A program made the translations under genes and the position numbers. DNA of 13,673 nt from Duncaniella sp. (lineage in GTDB: Bacteria; Bacteroidota; Bacteroidia; Bacteroidales; Muribaculaceae). Below, piece after piece: positions 1-8,194 of the stretch (position 1 is the first letter of the stretch; each line of letters begins with the position of its first letter). The DNA is taken from positions 270 through 13,942 of the forward strand of contig JAFLRW010000032.1 of NCBI GenBank assembly GCA_022511285.1, read 5' to 3'. The notes below the pieces were generated by a model that was not told where the DNA came from, made no database searches, and saw only the letters and a program-made list of their open reading frames with translations.

Positions 1-164
1 TATTGGTTGAAGATTTCTACAATTACGGCTTGTCGTTTCTGAAGTGTGGGTGTCCCGGCGATGCTCTCTCGTGTCTGAACACAGCTCTCGGCTATCTCAA
101 AGGCTATGATGAGGGTTACTGGCACTCACGCATCTATGCTCTGATGGAAGAGTGTAAGCGATAA
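1..164 (+). CDS. 3' end of an unidentified protein, TPR-like helices
   Basis: Only the last 53 codons are present, read in the frame whose first full codon is at 3 and ending with TAA at 162-164. The fragment begins LVEDFYNYGLSFLKCG and ends MEECKR. The spacing of small and aromatic residues (YGLSFLKCGCPGDALSCLNTAL) resembles a tetratricopeptide-type helix pair, in which G, A and L positions pack two helices; this is a weak, pattern-based impression. No signal peptide or membrane segment can be judged because the N-terminus is outside the window. The gene converges on the lpxA-family gene; the hairpin at 185-217 lies between them but has no T-tract in this gene's direction. I do not recognise the protein and assign no function. 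Confidence 0.6.
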   Translation, partial: LVEDFYNYGLSFLKCGCPGDALSCLNTALGYLKGYDEGYWHSRIYALMEECKR

Positions 165-176
165 CAAAGCTTCCGC

Positions 177-217
177 AAAAAAGACTGTAGGGACATCGCG
201 GAGCGACATCCCTACAG
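177..217 (-). terminator. Rho-independent terminator of the efflux/lpxA operon
   Basis: The sequence at 185-217 folds on itself. Nine base pairs (185-193 with 209-217, arms CTGTAGGGA and TCCCTACAG) are followed by a 2x2 mismatch. Four more pairs (196-199 with 203-206) close a GGA loop. Read on the - strand, the hairpin is followed by TC and then six T (the A-tract at 177-182). This is the form of an intrinsic terminator, placed 24 bp after the stop of the lpxA-family gene. The GTAGGGA...TCCCTAC palindrome also looks like a dispersed REP-type element, so it may be a repeat used as a terminator. Confidence 0.8.
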
Positions 218-241
218 AGCAATATCTTGCCCGTGAGCCTG

Positions 242-1033
242 CTATTCGATATCTTTGGGGGTGGCTACGAGCTTGAGGTTGACGGAGCGGATGAAATCAA
301 TGATGTTCTGACGCTCGGGCGACTCCTCGACATCGGCTTCGATGCGCTTCAGTGCATTGAACACCGAAGTGCCGGTCTGGTAGACGTGGCGATAGCATTT
401 GGCGATGTCGTCAATAATCTCCTCGCTCTTCTTCCCCTCCTTGCGGAGCAGATAGGCGTTGACGCCGAAGTAGGAGGTGGGATTGTGGGCCATGATGCAG
501 TAGGGGGGCACGTTTCCGGTGATTCGGCACCCGCCTTTGATTAGCACCCAGTCGCCTATGCGGGAGTTCTCGTGGACAATAACACCCGAGGAAAGGATGC
601 AACACTCACCAATCACGCAATCGCCGGCCACGGCCACCTTGTTGCCAAGCACCGTGCGGCCTTTGAGCACAGAGTCGTGACCCACGTGAGAGTTGGCCAT
701 CAGGAAAGAATCGTCGCCAATGCTTGTGCCCCCTTCGCCGGGGTTGATGCCGCGATTGATAATCACGTTTTCGCGTATGGTGACGTTATTGCCTATGTAG
801 CAGTAGGTGAAGCCGCCTTTCCAGCGAAAATCCTGGGGGTCGGCGCCAACGATGGCACCCTGATACACCTTGCAGTTTTTGCCCATACGTGTGCCGCGCA
901 CCACGGATGCGAAGGGCATAATCACACATCCGTCGCCAATCTCAACATCCTTGTCGATAAACGCAAAAGGATGGATGGTGACACCCTGCCCGATTTTGGC
1001 CGAGGGGTCAATGTGAGCTTTGTCGCTAATCAT
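242..1033 (-). CDS. lpxA: LpxA-family acyl-ACP--UDP-GlcNAc O-acyltransferase, likely paralogue
   Basis: The 263-residue protein has the LpxA layout: left-handed beta-helix hexapeptide repeats over roughly residues 1-190 and a helical C-terminal region (about 191-263). LpxA transfers a 3-hydroxyacyl chain from acyl carrier protein to UDP-GlcNAc in the cytoplasm, the first step of lipid A synthesis. Family marks visible are PQDFRWKGG near 66-74, NSHVGHD at 114-120 (H119 matches catalytic H125 of E. coli), and NVPPYCI near 174-180. By alignment from memory, E. coli H144 is replaced by D138 and Q161 by E155 (VHENS instead of VHQF). Length is normal. It lies last in an RND efflux operon, 30 bp after the outer-membrane factor, not in the usual lpxD-lpxC/fabZ-lpxA cluster. 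It may therefore be a second, specialised enzyme rather than the housekeeping copy. Confidence 0.85.
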   Translation of the reverse strand: MISDKAHIDPSAKIGQGVTIHPFAFIDKDVEIGDGCVIMPFASVVRGTRMGKNCKVYQGAIVGADPQDFRWKGGFTYCYIGNNVTIRENVIINRGINPGEGGTSIGDDSFLMANSHVGHDSVLKGRTVLGNKVAVAGDCVIGECCILSSGVIVHENSRIGDWVLIKGGCRITGNVPPYCIMAHNPTSYFGVNAYLLRKEGKKSEEIIDDIAKCYRHVYQTGTSVFNALKRIEADVEESPERQNIIDFIRSVNLKLVATPKDIE

Positions 1034-1063
1034 AGTCTTTCATAGTTGAGGCCTGCTCCGGGG

Positions 1064-2452
1064 TCAGCGCCCTCCGCCAAGATTCTGGTAGAGATTGATG
1101 ATGGAGCGGGCAGCGGTTAGATTTGTGGTGATTTGTGCTGTTTGGGCATTGAGCAGATTGCGCTGAGCCGTGAGCACTTCGAGATATGTTGTCGAGCCGT
1201 CAAAGAGCAGAAGCTCGTTTGTGATGTCGACAGCCTTTGTCAGGTCGTTGACTTGCAATTCGAGCCAGTGCTGCTTGGCCGAGCTTTTCTCATAGAGGGT
1301 GAGGGCATCGCTGACATCGGCGGCAGCACTCATCAGAGCATATTCAAAATTGTTGAGAGCCTGTTTCTGCTGAGCTTTTGCAGCCTCGAGCCTGGCAATG
1401 TTCTGTCCGCGGGCAAAGAGCGGTGCCGTGAGGGAGCCTGCAAGCTGATAGAACCAGTCGCCGGGATTCTTAATCATCGAGCCGAGCAGGTTGGTGAACC
1501 CGCCGTTGGCCGTGATATTAATTGCGGGATAGAAGGCTGCGCGGGCACTCGCTGTAGAGTAGTAGGCGGCGGCCAGCGACAACTCGGCGGCGCGAACATC
1601 AGGGCGGGCGGCAAGCTCAACCATAGGGACGGAGGTGCGGCGCAGCTCGGGGAGAACGAGCGAGGCCGAGGCGGGAATATTCCAGCTCTGAGGCATTGTG
1701 TTGAGCAGTAGCGACAGAGTGTTGTTGGCCTCGTGCAGGCTGAGTTCAATATCGGCAATAGAGCTTTCAATGCTGTAATACTGAGCCTGACTTTGCACCA
1801 CGGCATCCTCGCGCAGGCGGCCGGCCTCCTTGAGATTTTTCATCACGGTGACACTCTCTTTCCATAGCTGAGCCGTCTCGCGCGAGAGGTCGAGCTGAGC
1901 TTGGAGGGCGGCGATGGTGTAGTAACACTGGGCCACACCGGCAATAATCTGCGAGCGAGTGGCTTGTTCCACGGCGCGCATCTGCTGTTCGGTCACCTTG
2001 GCGCCGCGGTTGGCGTTGAGGAGCTTGCCGAAGGCATCAATCTCCCAGTTGACGGAGAGCGGCAGCTGGTAGGTCCAGTTGATGTCGCTTCCGGCATACG
2101 ACGCCCCGGCACCGTTGGGGGCGAGTGCCACTGAGGGGAGATAGCTCAGGCGTGCGCCCTTAAGCTGTGCGTGGGCTATATCTATGTTGAGCTTGGCATT
2201 TCGCAGGTCCTTGTTGTTGGCCAGGGCGCGAGTGATGAGGTCGGCCAGCAGAGGGTCGGTGAACACCTCCTGCCAGGGTCGGTTGCCAAAAGCCAGCGTG
2301 TCGCTGTCAATCTGTGCCGAAGCTTCGGCATACTCCTTGACTATAGCCGAGTCAACCCGCTTGGCGTCATATTTTCGGTAAATCCCGCAGCCGGTGAGCG
2401 ATGTCACGCTCACTGCGGCTGCAAGAATAAGTGATATATTGCTGATTTTCAT
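1064..2452 (-). CDS. TolC/OprM-family outer-membrane efflux lipoprotein
   Basis: This 462-residue protein is the outer-membrane exit duct of a tripartite efflux pump. The N-terminus has a basic start, a hydrophobic stretch and a lipobox (SLTGC, Cys22), so it should be a signal-peptidase II lipoprotein as in the OprM/NodT group. Two repeated helix-rich halves follow, as expected for two outer-membrane-efflux domains. Examples are the PLLADLITRALANNKDLRNAKLNIDIA-like stretch near the start and the second PDVRAAELSLAAAYYSTASARAAFYPAI-like stretch past the middle. The C-terminus has the usual LNAQTAQ...NLYQNLGGGR ending. Length is typical. It starts 24 bp after the RND pump gene and is followed 30 bp later by the lpxA-family gene, all on one strand, so co-transcription is very likely. 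Substrate cannot be read from the sequence. Confidence 0.93.
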   Translation of the reverse strand: MKISNISLILAAAVSVTSLTGCGIYRKYDAKRVDSAIVKEYAEASAQIDSDTLAFGNRPWQEVFTDPLLADLITRALANNKDLRNAKLNIDIAHAQLKGARLSYLPSVALAPNGAGASYAGSDINWTYQLPLSVNWEIDAFGKLLNANRGAKVTEQQMRAVEQATRSQIIAGVAQCYYTIAALQAQLDLSRETAQLWKESVTVMKNLKEAGRLREDAVVQSQAQYYSIESSIADIELSLHEANNTLSLLLNTMPQSWNIPASASLVLPELRRTSVPMVELAARPDVRAAELSLAAAYYSTASARAAFYPAINITANGGFTNLLGSMIKNPGDWFYQLAGSLTAPLFARGQNIARLEAAKAQQKQALNNFEYALMSAAADVSDALTLYEKSSAKQHWLELQVNDLTKAVDITNELLLFDGSTTYLEVLTAQRNLLNAQTAQITTNLTAARSIINLYQNLGGGR

Positions 2453-2476
2453 CTAAGAAATGTATGAGGGTGGGGA

Positions 2477-5400
2477 TTAGTGAGATTGGCTGTACTGCTC
2501 TATTTCGTTCTCGATACCTTCGTTGTCAGTATCCTCCCATTTGAGCGGGGTGATGCGCTCCTGCAGTTTCTGGAAGAGGACGAAGAGGGCGGGCACAATG
2601 AGCACTTGAAGAATCATACCGATGAACATACCTCCAATGGAGCCTGTGCCGAGAGCGCGGTTGCCGTTAGCGCCGGCTCCGGTGGCAAACATCATCGGGA
2701 GCAGACCGATAATCATAGCCAGCGAGGTCATAAGAATGGGGCGCAGACGGGCAGTGGCACCCTGGATGGCGGCATTGACGATTGACATACCCGTGCGGCG
2801 ACGCTCCACGGCAAACTCTACGATAAGGATGGCGTTCTTGGCCAAAAGACCGATGAGCATAATCAGCGCAATCTGCAGGTAGATATTGTTGGAGATGTCG
2901 AAAATCTGAGCGAAGATGAAGGTGCCCATCAGACCGAACGGAATTGAGAGAATCACCGCCCAGGGGAGAATGTAACTCTCATACTGAGCCGAGAGGAGAA
3001 GGTAGACGAACAGCAGACAGAGTCCGAAGATAATGGCTGTGGTGGAGCCTGCTCCGCTTGAAGCCTCCTCGCGTGTCATGCCGGAGTATTCATAGCCGTA
3101 GCCCGGGGGGAGAGTCTCTTGGGCCACACGAGCGATGGCCTCGAGGCAGTCGCCCGATGTGTAGCCGGGAGCAGGCTGGCCTGTCACGGAGATAGACTGG
3201 AACATGTTGAAGCGGTTGAGCAGGTCGGGGCCATATACCTTGGTCAGCGTCACAAAGTTGCTGATTGAAGCCATCTCGGCACCGTTGCGCACCTTGATGG
3301 CCGAGAGGGTCTCGGGGTTTACACGGGCCTCCGGGGCGGCTTGCATCATCACACGGTAAATCTTACCGAAGCGGTTGAAGTTTGACACATACATGCCGCC
3401 ATAATAGCCCTGAAGGGTGGTGAGAATATCCTTGGGTGAGAGACCGGCCTGCTTACATTTTGCGGCGTCAATGTCAAGCATATATTGTGGGAAGGTGGGG
3501 TTGAACGTGGTCATAGCCACCTGAACTTCGGGCTGAGCCATCAGCTGAGCGAGGAATCCCTGCACCACATTGAAGAATTCGTTGATGTCGCCGCCGGTCT
3601 TGTCCTGCATCTTGAGTTCAAAACCGTTGGTGAGAGAATATCCTGAAATCATAGGGGGCGCGAAGAACACCACGCGGCCATCCTTGATGGCACCGCCGGT
3701 CATTGCATAGAGCTTGCCGAGCACCGCTTGCGACACTTGGTCGGCCTGCTTGCGCTCCTCCCAGTTTTTGAGCTTGATGATAAATGTGCCGTAGGTATTG
3801 CCCTGTCCGGCCATAAATGAGTAGCCGGCAATTTTCATACGGTATTCAATCTCAGGCACTTGAGCCAGGATGGCATCCACCTTGTTGAGCATCTCTTCGG
3901 TGCGTTCCTGCGAGGTGCCCGGGGGCATATCGACCATACAGAAAAGCACGCCGGTATCTTCGGTGGGCACAAGGGTGGAGGTGGTAATGTTCATAAGCCA
4001 TACCAGCGCCGCCACGGCCACACCTACTATCGAGAATGAGAGTATCTTATGGCGGATAAAGAAGGCTGTGCATTTATTGTAGACCTTGAGGACGCGGTTG
4101 AAACCTATCTCAAAGCCTTTGTGGAATCTTTCGCTGAAAATGCCGAGGATGGTGATGATGGCGCAGACCGAGGCGATGACCATATGCAGGGGTTGCTCCA
4201 TGCTATACCATCCGAGCACCATGAACGTAATGGTGGCGGCAAGGAAAATGCCGGTGACCAAAGGGGGAAGATTAAGAGTGAACCGACGTTTGGCCTGACC
4301 TGCCACAGCCTCACCGGCAGCCTTGTAGGCTGTGCCCATGCGCTCCTTGAGGGTGGAGTCATCGTGGCCTTTGAGGAACACCGCGCAGAGAGCCGGAGAG
4401 AGGGTGAGGGCGTTGAGGGCCGACAGACCGATGGCTATAGCCATGGTGAGACCGAACTGACGGTAGAACACACCCGTGGTGCCGCTCATAAACGACACCG
4501 GGATGAACACCAGCATCATCACAAGCGTGATGGATATGATGGCGCCGCCAATCTCGCTCATTGCGTCGATAGAGGCCTTGCGGGCACTCTTGTAGCCCAC
4601 GTCGAGCTTGGCATGGACCGCCTCAACCACCACAATGGCATCGTCGACCACAATGGCAATCGCAAGCACAAGGGCCGACAGGGTGATGAGGTTGATGGAG
4701 AACCCGATGATGTTCATGAAGAAGAATGTGCCCACAAGCGCCACAGGGATGGCAATGGCCGGGATGATGGTGGAGCGGATGTCCTGGAGGAACACATACA
4801 CAACAAAGAACACCAGGATGAACGCCTCGATGAGGGTCTTAATCACCTCGTGGATCGACGCATCGAGGAAGTCGTTGTTGTTCATCGGGATTGCAAACTC
4901 AAGACCGGCCGGGAGGTCCTTCTTCATGTTGTCTACCACCTTCAGACAGTCTTTGATAATCTGTGTGGCGTTAGAGCCTGCGGTCTGGAACACGATGGCC
5001 GAAGTGGCGGGGTATCCGTTGAGAGAGTTGGAGAAGCCGTAGGTGACACGCCCGAGCTCTACGGTGGCCACGTCGCCAAGACGGAGCACCTCGCCGGAGG
5101 GCTTGGCGGCAACTACGATATTCTCAAACTCCTCAGGGACAGTAAGGCGACCTCTATATTTTATGGTGTATTGGAAACTCTGGTCGCCCTGTGCGCCAAA
5201 CGAGCCGGGCGCGGCTTCGATGTTCTGCTCTGAAAGGGCATAAGCGATATCTGTGGGGACAAGGCCGTATTGGGCCATTACATCAGGTTTGAGCCAAATG
5301 CGCATTGAGTAGTCGGCACCGAAGCTCATCACGTCGCCCACACCTGACACACGTTGCAGCTGAGGGATGACGTTGATTTTGGCATAGTTGTCAATGAACT

Positions 5401-5857
5401 CCGACGAGTAGCGGCCGCTCTTGTCGTAGAGGGCCACGTTGAGGAGCATTGATGTCTGACGTTTCTGAGTCAGCACACCCACCTGTGTGACCTCGGCGGG
5501 GAGGAGGTTTTGAGCCTTTGCTACACGGTTTTGCACGTCGACGGCAGCCATATCGGGGTCAAAGCCTTGCTCAAAGTAGACGGTGATGTCGGCCGAGCCG
5601 GTGTTGGTGGCGGTAGATTCCATGTGGGTCATACCCTCGGCGCCGTTAATAGACTCCTCAAGAGGGGCTATCACGGAGTTGAGCACCGCCTGGGCATTGG
5701 CACCGGTGTAGGTGGTGGAAACGCGGATGGTGGGGGGCGCAATGTCCGGGAACTGGGTTACCGGCAGCGCAAAGAGCCCAATCAGACCAAGCAGGACGAT
5801 GAAGATGGAAATCACCGTCGAGAGCACAGGCCTATTAATAAATGTATCGAGTTTCAT
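2477..5857 (-). CDS. RND (AcrB/HAE1-type) efflux pump, with extra two-helix insertion
   Basis: This 1126-residue inner-membrane proton-driven exporter starts MKLDTFINRPVLSTVISIFI, the usual AcrB-type first membrane helix. The proton-relay pair is D405-D406 in the AIVVDDAIVVVE motif (AcrB D407-D408), and the matching lysine is K1007 in GLLAKNAILIVE (AcrB K940). Two large periplasmic porter/docking regions follow helix 1 and helix 7. The family is usually 1030-1070 residues. The surplus here lies between helix 6 and helix 7, about residues 496-580, where two extra hydrophobic stretches (about 530-552 and 557-575) occur; the helix count would be 14 instead of 12. The C-terminal tail is acidic and polar. 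It sits between the adaptor and the outer-membrane factor genes. Specificity (drugs, bile acids, lipids) is not decidable from sequence. Confidence 0.95.
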   Translation of the reverse strand: MKLDTFINRPVLSTVISIFIVLLGLIGLFALPVTQFPDIAPPTIRVSTTYTGANAQAVLNSVIAPLEESINGAEGMTHMESTATNTGSADITVYFEQGFDPDMAAVDVQNRVAKAQNLLPAEVTQVGVLTQKRQTSMLLNVALYDKSGRYSSEFIDNYAKINVIPQLQRVSGVGDVMSFGADYSMRIWLKPDVMAQYGLVPTDIAYALSEQNIEAAPGSFGAQGDQSFQYTIKYRGRLTVPEEFENIVVAAKPSGEVLRLGDVATVELGRVTYGFSNSLNGYPATSAIVFQTAGSNATQIIKDCLKVVDNMKKDLPAGLEFAIPMNNNDFLDASIHEVIKTLIEAFILVFFVVYVFLQDIRSTIIPAIAIPVALVGTFFFMNIIGFSINLITLSALVLAIAIVVDDAIVVVEAVHAKLDVGYKSARKASIDAMSEIGGAIISITLVMMLVFIPVSFMSGTTGVFYRQFGLTMAIAIGLSALNALTLSPALCAVFLKGHDDSTLKERMGTAYKAAGEAVAGQAKRRFTLNLPPLVTGIFLAATITFMVLGWYSMEQPLHMVIASVCAIITILGIFSERFHKGFEIGFNRVLKVYNKCTAFFIRHKILSFSIVGVAVAALVWLMNITTSTLVPTEDTGVLFCMVDMPPGTSQERTEEMLNKVDAILAQVPEIEYRMKIAGYSFMAGQGNTYGTFIIKLKNWEERKQADQVSQAVLGKLYAMTGGAIKDGRVVFFAPPMISGYSLTNGFELKMQDKTGGDINEFFNVVQGFLAQLMAQPEVQVAMTTFNPTFPQYMLDIDAAKCKQAGLSPKDILTTLQGYYGGMYVSNFNRFGKIYRVMMQAAPEARVNPETLSAIKVRNGAEMASISNFVTLTKVYGPDLLNRFNMFQSISVTGQPAPGYTSGDCLEAIARVAQETLPPGYGYEYSGMTREEASSGAGSTTAIIFGLCLLFVYLLLSAQYESYILPWAVILSIPFGLMGTFIFAQIFDISNNIYLQIALIMLIGLLAKNAILIVEFAVERRRTGMSIVNAAIQGATARLRPILMTSLAMIIGLLPMMFATGAGANGNRALGTGSIGGMFIGMILQVLIVPALFVLFQKLQERITPLKWEDTDNEGIENEIEQYSQSH

Positions 5858-5923
5858 CAGAAATTTTCTGTTTACGTAGTTCTGTTAGAGTTCCGTGGAG
5901 GATGGGGAGAAGTGAGCGGCGAT

Positions 5924-7111
5924 TTACTGCTGCGGAGCCTGTTGGGGCTGCTGTGCGGTAGCCGCGGGGTCAGTGGGGTTGATGGTCATACCCTCCTGAA
6001 GCTTGGTGCCGACGCCTTCGATGGCGATGCGGTCGCCTGCCTTCAGGCCTGATGTCACCACAAAGGTCTTGCCATCGTTAATCGGCTCGATGACGATTGG
6101 AGTGGAGACAACCTTGTTGGAATCGTTGACCACGAACACAAATTTCTTGTCCTGGAGCTCAAATGTGGCCTTTTGGGGGATTACGATGGCATCGTTGTGG
6201 ATGTTAGGCATAATCACCTGGCCTGTGCCGCCGCTGCGGAGCACACCCTGGGGGTTGGGGAAGAGGGCGCGCACGCTTGAGGAGCCGGTGTTGTTGTCGA
6301 TGACGCCCGACACGGTGGCAACTTTTCCTTCGTAGGGATAGATTGAGCCGTCGTTGAGGCGGAGCTGCACGGCAGGCATACTCTTGATGGCAGCGTCAAT
6401 GGTGCCGGCGCCGTCGTCGGTCATATTGAGAAGGTCTTTCTCGGTGAGCGAGAAGTAGGCATAGACTTGAGAATTGTCGCTCACGGTGGTGAGAGGCTGC
6501 ATGCTCGAGGGTGATGCCAATGAGCCTTCGCGATTGGGGATAGTCCCCACTACACCGTCGGAGGGGGCTGTCACCACTGTATAGGCGAGGTTTTTCTGGG
6601 CTGTCACTAAGGCTGCTTTGGCGTTGGCCAGCTGGGCCTCGGCCTGGGCCAGAGAGTTCTGTGAGAGCTGATATTCATACTCAGAGATGATGTTTTTCTC
6701 GCGGAGCGCTTTCTTGGAGTCGGCGGTCATGCGCGCGGTGTTGACAGCGGTTTGGGCCGAATTGACAGCCGAGCGGGCTTGGTCAACGGCAGCGTTGAAC
6801 TGCACCTGGTCAAGGGTGAAGAGCACCTGCCCCTTGCGCACACGCTGACCCTCGTCGACGTGGACTTTGGTGATGAAACCTGTCACCTGCGGGCGGATTT
6901 CAATGTCGGTCTTGCCCTTGATGGTGGCGGGGAAGGTGGTTTGCAGATTGGTGGTCTCGGGTGAGAGAGTCAGCACGGCTATTGAGGGTGCCTGCTGCTG
7001 CATCAGCATCATCTGCTGCATCTGATCCTGCTTGCCGGAACATCCCGGGAGCGCTACGGCCACGGCCACGAGGAGGCCGATGCCGCTTAGTTGTGACGAG
7101 ATACGCTTCAT
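5924..7111 (-). CDS. RND efflux periplasmic adaptor (membrane fusion protein), lipoprotein
   Basis: The 395-residue adaptor bridges the RND pump and the TolC-like duct. It has a lipoprotein signal (ALPGC, Cys24), then a Met/Gln-rich linker (about residues 27-40, QDQMQQMMLMQQQ). A lipoyl/beta-barrel part with the family motif ITKVHVDEGQRVRKGQVLF follows. Next comes an alpha-helical hairpin (about residues 105-170), rich in Ala/Gln with heptad spacing, and the second lipoyl half (YTVVTAPSDGVVGTI). The C-terminal part holds the beta-barrel and membrane-proximal domains and ends in a Gln/Pro tail (QQPQQAPQQ). It is the first gene of the operon, 66 bp before the pump gene, with about 195 bp of non-coding DNA upstream holding a possible promoter. 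Length and order are those of AcrA/MexA-type adaptors. The Met/Gln linker is unusual in composition. Confidence 0.94.
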   Translation of the reverse strand: MKRISSQLSGIGLLVAVAVALPGCSGKQDQMQQMMLMQQQAPSIAVLTLSPETTNLQTTFPATIKGKTDIEIRPQVTGFITKVHVDEGQRVRKGQVLFTLDQVQFNAAVDQARSAVNSAQTAVNTARMTADSKKALREKNIISEYEYQLSQNSLAQAEAQLANAKAALVTAQKNLAYTVVTAPSDGVVGTIPNREGSLASPSSMQPLTTVSDNSQVYAYFSLTEKDLLNMTDDGAGTIDAAIKSMPAVQLRLNDGSIYPYEGKVATVSGVIDNNTGSSSVRALFPNPQGVLRSGGTGQVIMPNIHNDAIVIPQKATFELQDKKFVFVVNDSNKVVSTPIVIEPINDGKTFVVTSGLKAGDRIAIEGVGTKLQEGMTINPTDPAATAQQPQQAPQQ

Positions 7112-7183
7112 TGTCTCTTTTTCGTCTATAAATTATACCTATTTAATGTGTTGATTTCTTCTACAATGAGGTCAAAAGTTGCG

Positions 7184-7191
7184 CAAAATTA
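7184..7191 (-). promoter_or_regulatory. possible -7 promoter box for the efflux operon
   Basis: Read on the - strand this is TAATTTTG, matching the Bacteroidetes TAnnTTTG box. Transcription would begin near 7178 and give a leader of roughly 65 nt before the adaptor start. I found no good TTG/TTTG -33 element at the usual 19-21 bp distance, so the call is tentative. No regulator gene lies next to the operon, and no clear operator palindrome was found. Read-through from pldA, which ends 195 bp upstream without an obvious terminator, is an alternative source of transcription. Confidence 0.35.
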
Positions 7192-7306
7192 ATTAAAAAT
7201 ATCTATAGAGTGGACTAAATAGACAATAAAAATGGCTGTTTTCGCCCTAATTGCGCTAATTATTCCGTTTTTGACCAATAAAAAGCTGTTCCGTCAGGAG
7301 GTCTGA

Positions 7307-8185
7307 TTAGAAGTCGCTGAACAGTCGCGGCTTAATGACGAGGCCCACACGCAGCTGCGAATGAAACTCGCGGAAAGCCAGGAGCCCCTCGCCGTAGCCG
7401 TTGTAATACTGCAGGAAGAGATATTGATTATCGCGCTTGAAGATACGATAGTTGAACTCGATGATGGTGTTGTAGTTGAGATTCCACCCTTTGCGTTTCA
7501 CGAGAGTGGCCGACAGGCCGAAGCGACGGTTGAGCGATGTGTAGCTGCACCCCATCTGATAGATGCCGCAGTAGTCGAGGATATCGGGGTTTTCGGAGCC
7601 GTCAATAATAGGAATCCAGAACTTGGCGTGGACCATCACCTGGGGGTCGACAAGGATGCTCCCGCTCAATGACACACGATTCCAGGAGCGCGACGCGGTG
7701 CCGTCGCGGCCATTGGATTCGTGCTCTAAGATTAGATTGATTCTCCCCACAAAGCGATTTCTCACAAAGAGAGGCTTTGTCAGACCTATGCCGGGATTGA
7801 AATTGAGGTCGGTCATCGGCATAGAGTTTTGAAGCACGTTCCAAAAGCATTTCTGGGAGTAGAAGAGAAACAGATACGTGCCTAAGGGGAGTGTACTTCT
7901 CGTCAGACGCTGTGATATAGATATCTGAAACTTGATATTCGTGTTGTCACGTCGGATAGGCTGCCCGACAGGCGGGCCGAAGATGAAATAATTGTCTTTA
8001 TACAGTCCGAAATACGGGCCGCGGTCAAACTCGCGGCGCACACTGTCGGTGTCCACCTTGATTTCCTCGCCTCCGACAGTGTCGACAATCTGCCCAACGG
8101 CACACAGGCAGCCGCCGGTCAGAAAGAGTGACAACAGGAATATGATGCGCAGCGGATTAATCCCGCAGTGTGAATATCTGTTCAT
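7307..8185 (-). CDS. pldA: outer-membrane phospholipase A (OMPLA)
   Basis: This 292-residue beta-barrel enzyme hydrolyses phospholipids that reach the outer leaflet of the outer membrane. The family signature is clear: HESNGR followed by SRSWNR. It gives the catalytic set H155, S157 and N169 (E. coli H142, S144, N156); S165 matches E. coli S152 of the calcium site. Further downstream, a stretch with NPDI...YCGIYQMG and YNGYGEGLLAF resembles the E. coli NPDI...YQ and YSGYGESLIDY segments. An N-terminal hydrophobic signal peptide (about residues 13-30, LRIIFLLSLFL) fits export. The protein ends in F, as barrel proteins do. I chose the ATG at 8185; a TTG four codons upstream is also in frame but lies inside the apparent promoter box. 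It is transcribed toward the efflux operon and divergently from the structured leader region. Confidence 0.92.
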   Translation of the reverse strand: MNRYSHCGINPLRIIFLLSLFLTGGCLCAVGQIVDTVGGEEIKVDTDSVRREFDRGPYFGLYKDNYFIFGPPVGQPIRRDNTNIKFQISISQRLTRSTLPLGTYLFLFYSQKCFWNVLQNSMPMTDLNFNPGIGLTKPLFVRNRFVGRINLILEHESNGRDGTASRSWNRVSLSGSILVDPQVMVHAKFWIPIIDGSENPDILDYCGIYQMGCSYTSLNRRFGLSATLVKRKGWNLNYNTIIEFNYRIFKRDNQYLFLQYYNGYGEGLLAFREFHSQLRVGLVIKPRLFSDF

Positions 8186-8194
8186 ATTTTTCCG

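Noticed and set aside
4049..5233. 394-codon open frame on the + strand, antisense to the RND pump gene
   Set aside because: Lies wholly inside the clearly identified pump gene; the product is His/Glu/Gly-rich low-complexity text without family motifs, typical of an antisense shadow of a GC-rich gene.
7127..7137. TATAAATTATA palindrome before the adaptor gene as a repressor operator
   Set aside because: Short, purely AT and in an AT-rich leader; no regulator gene nearby, so chance is likely.
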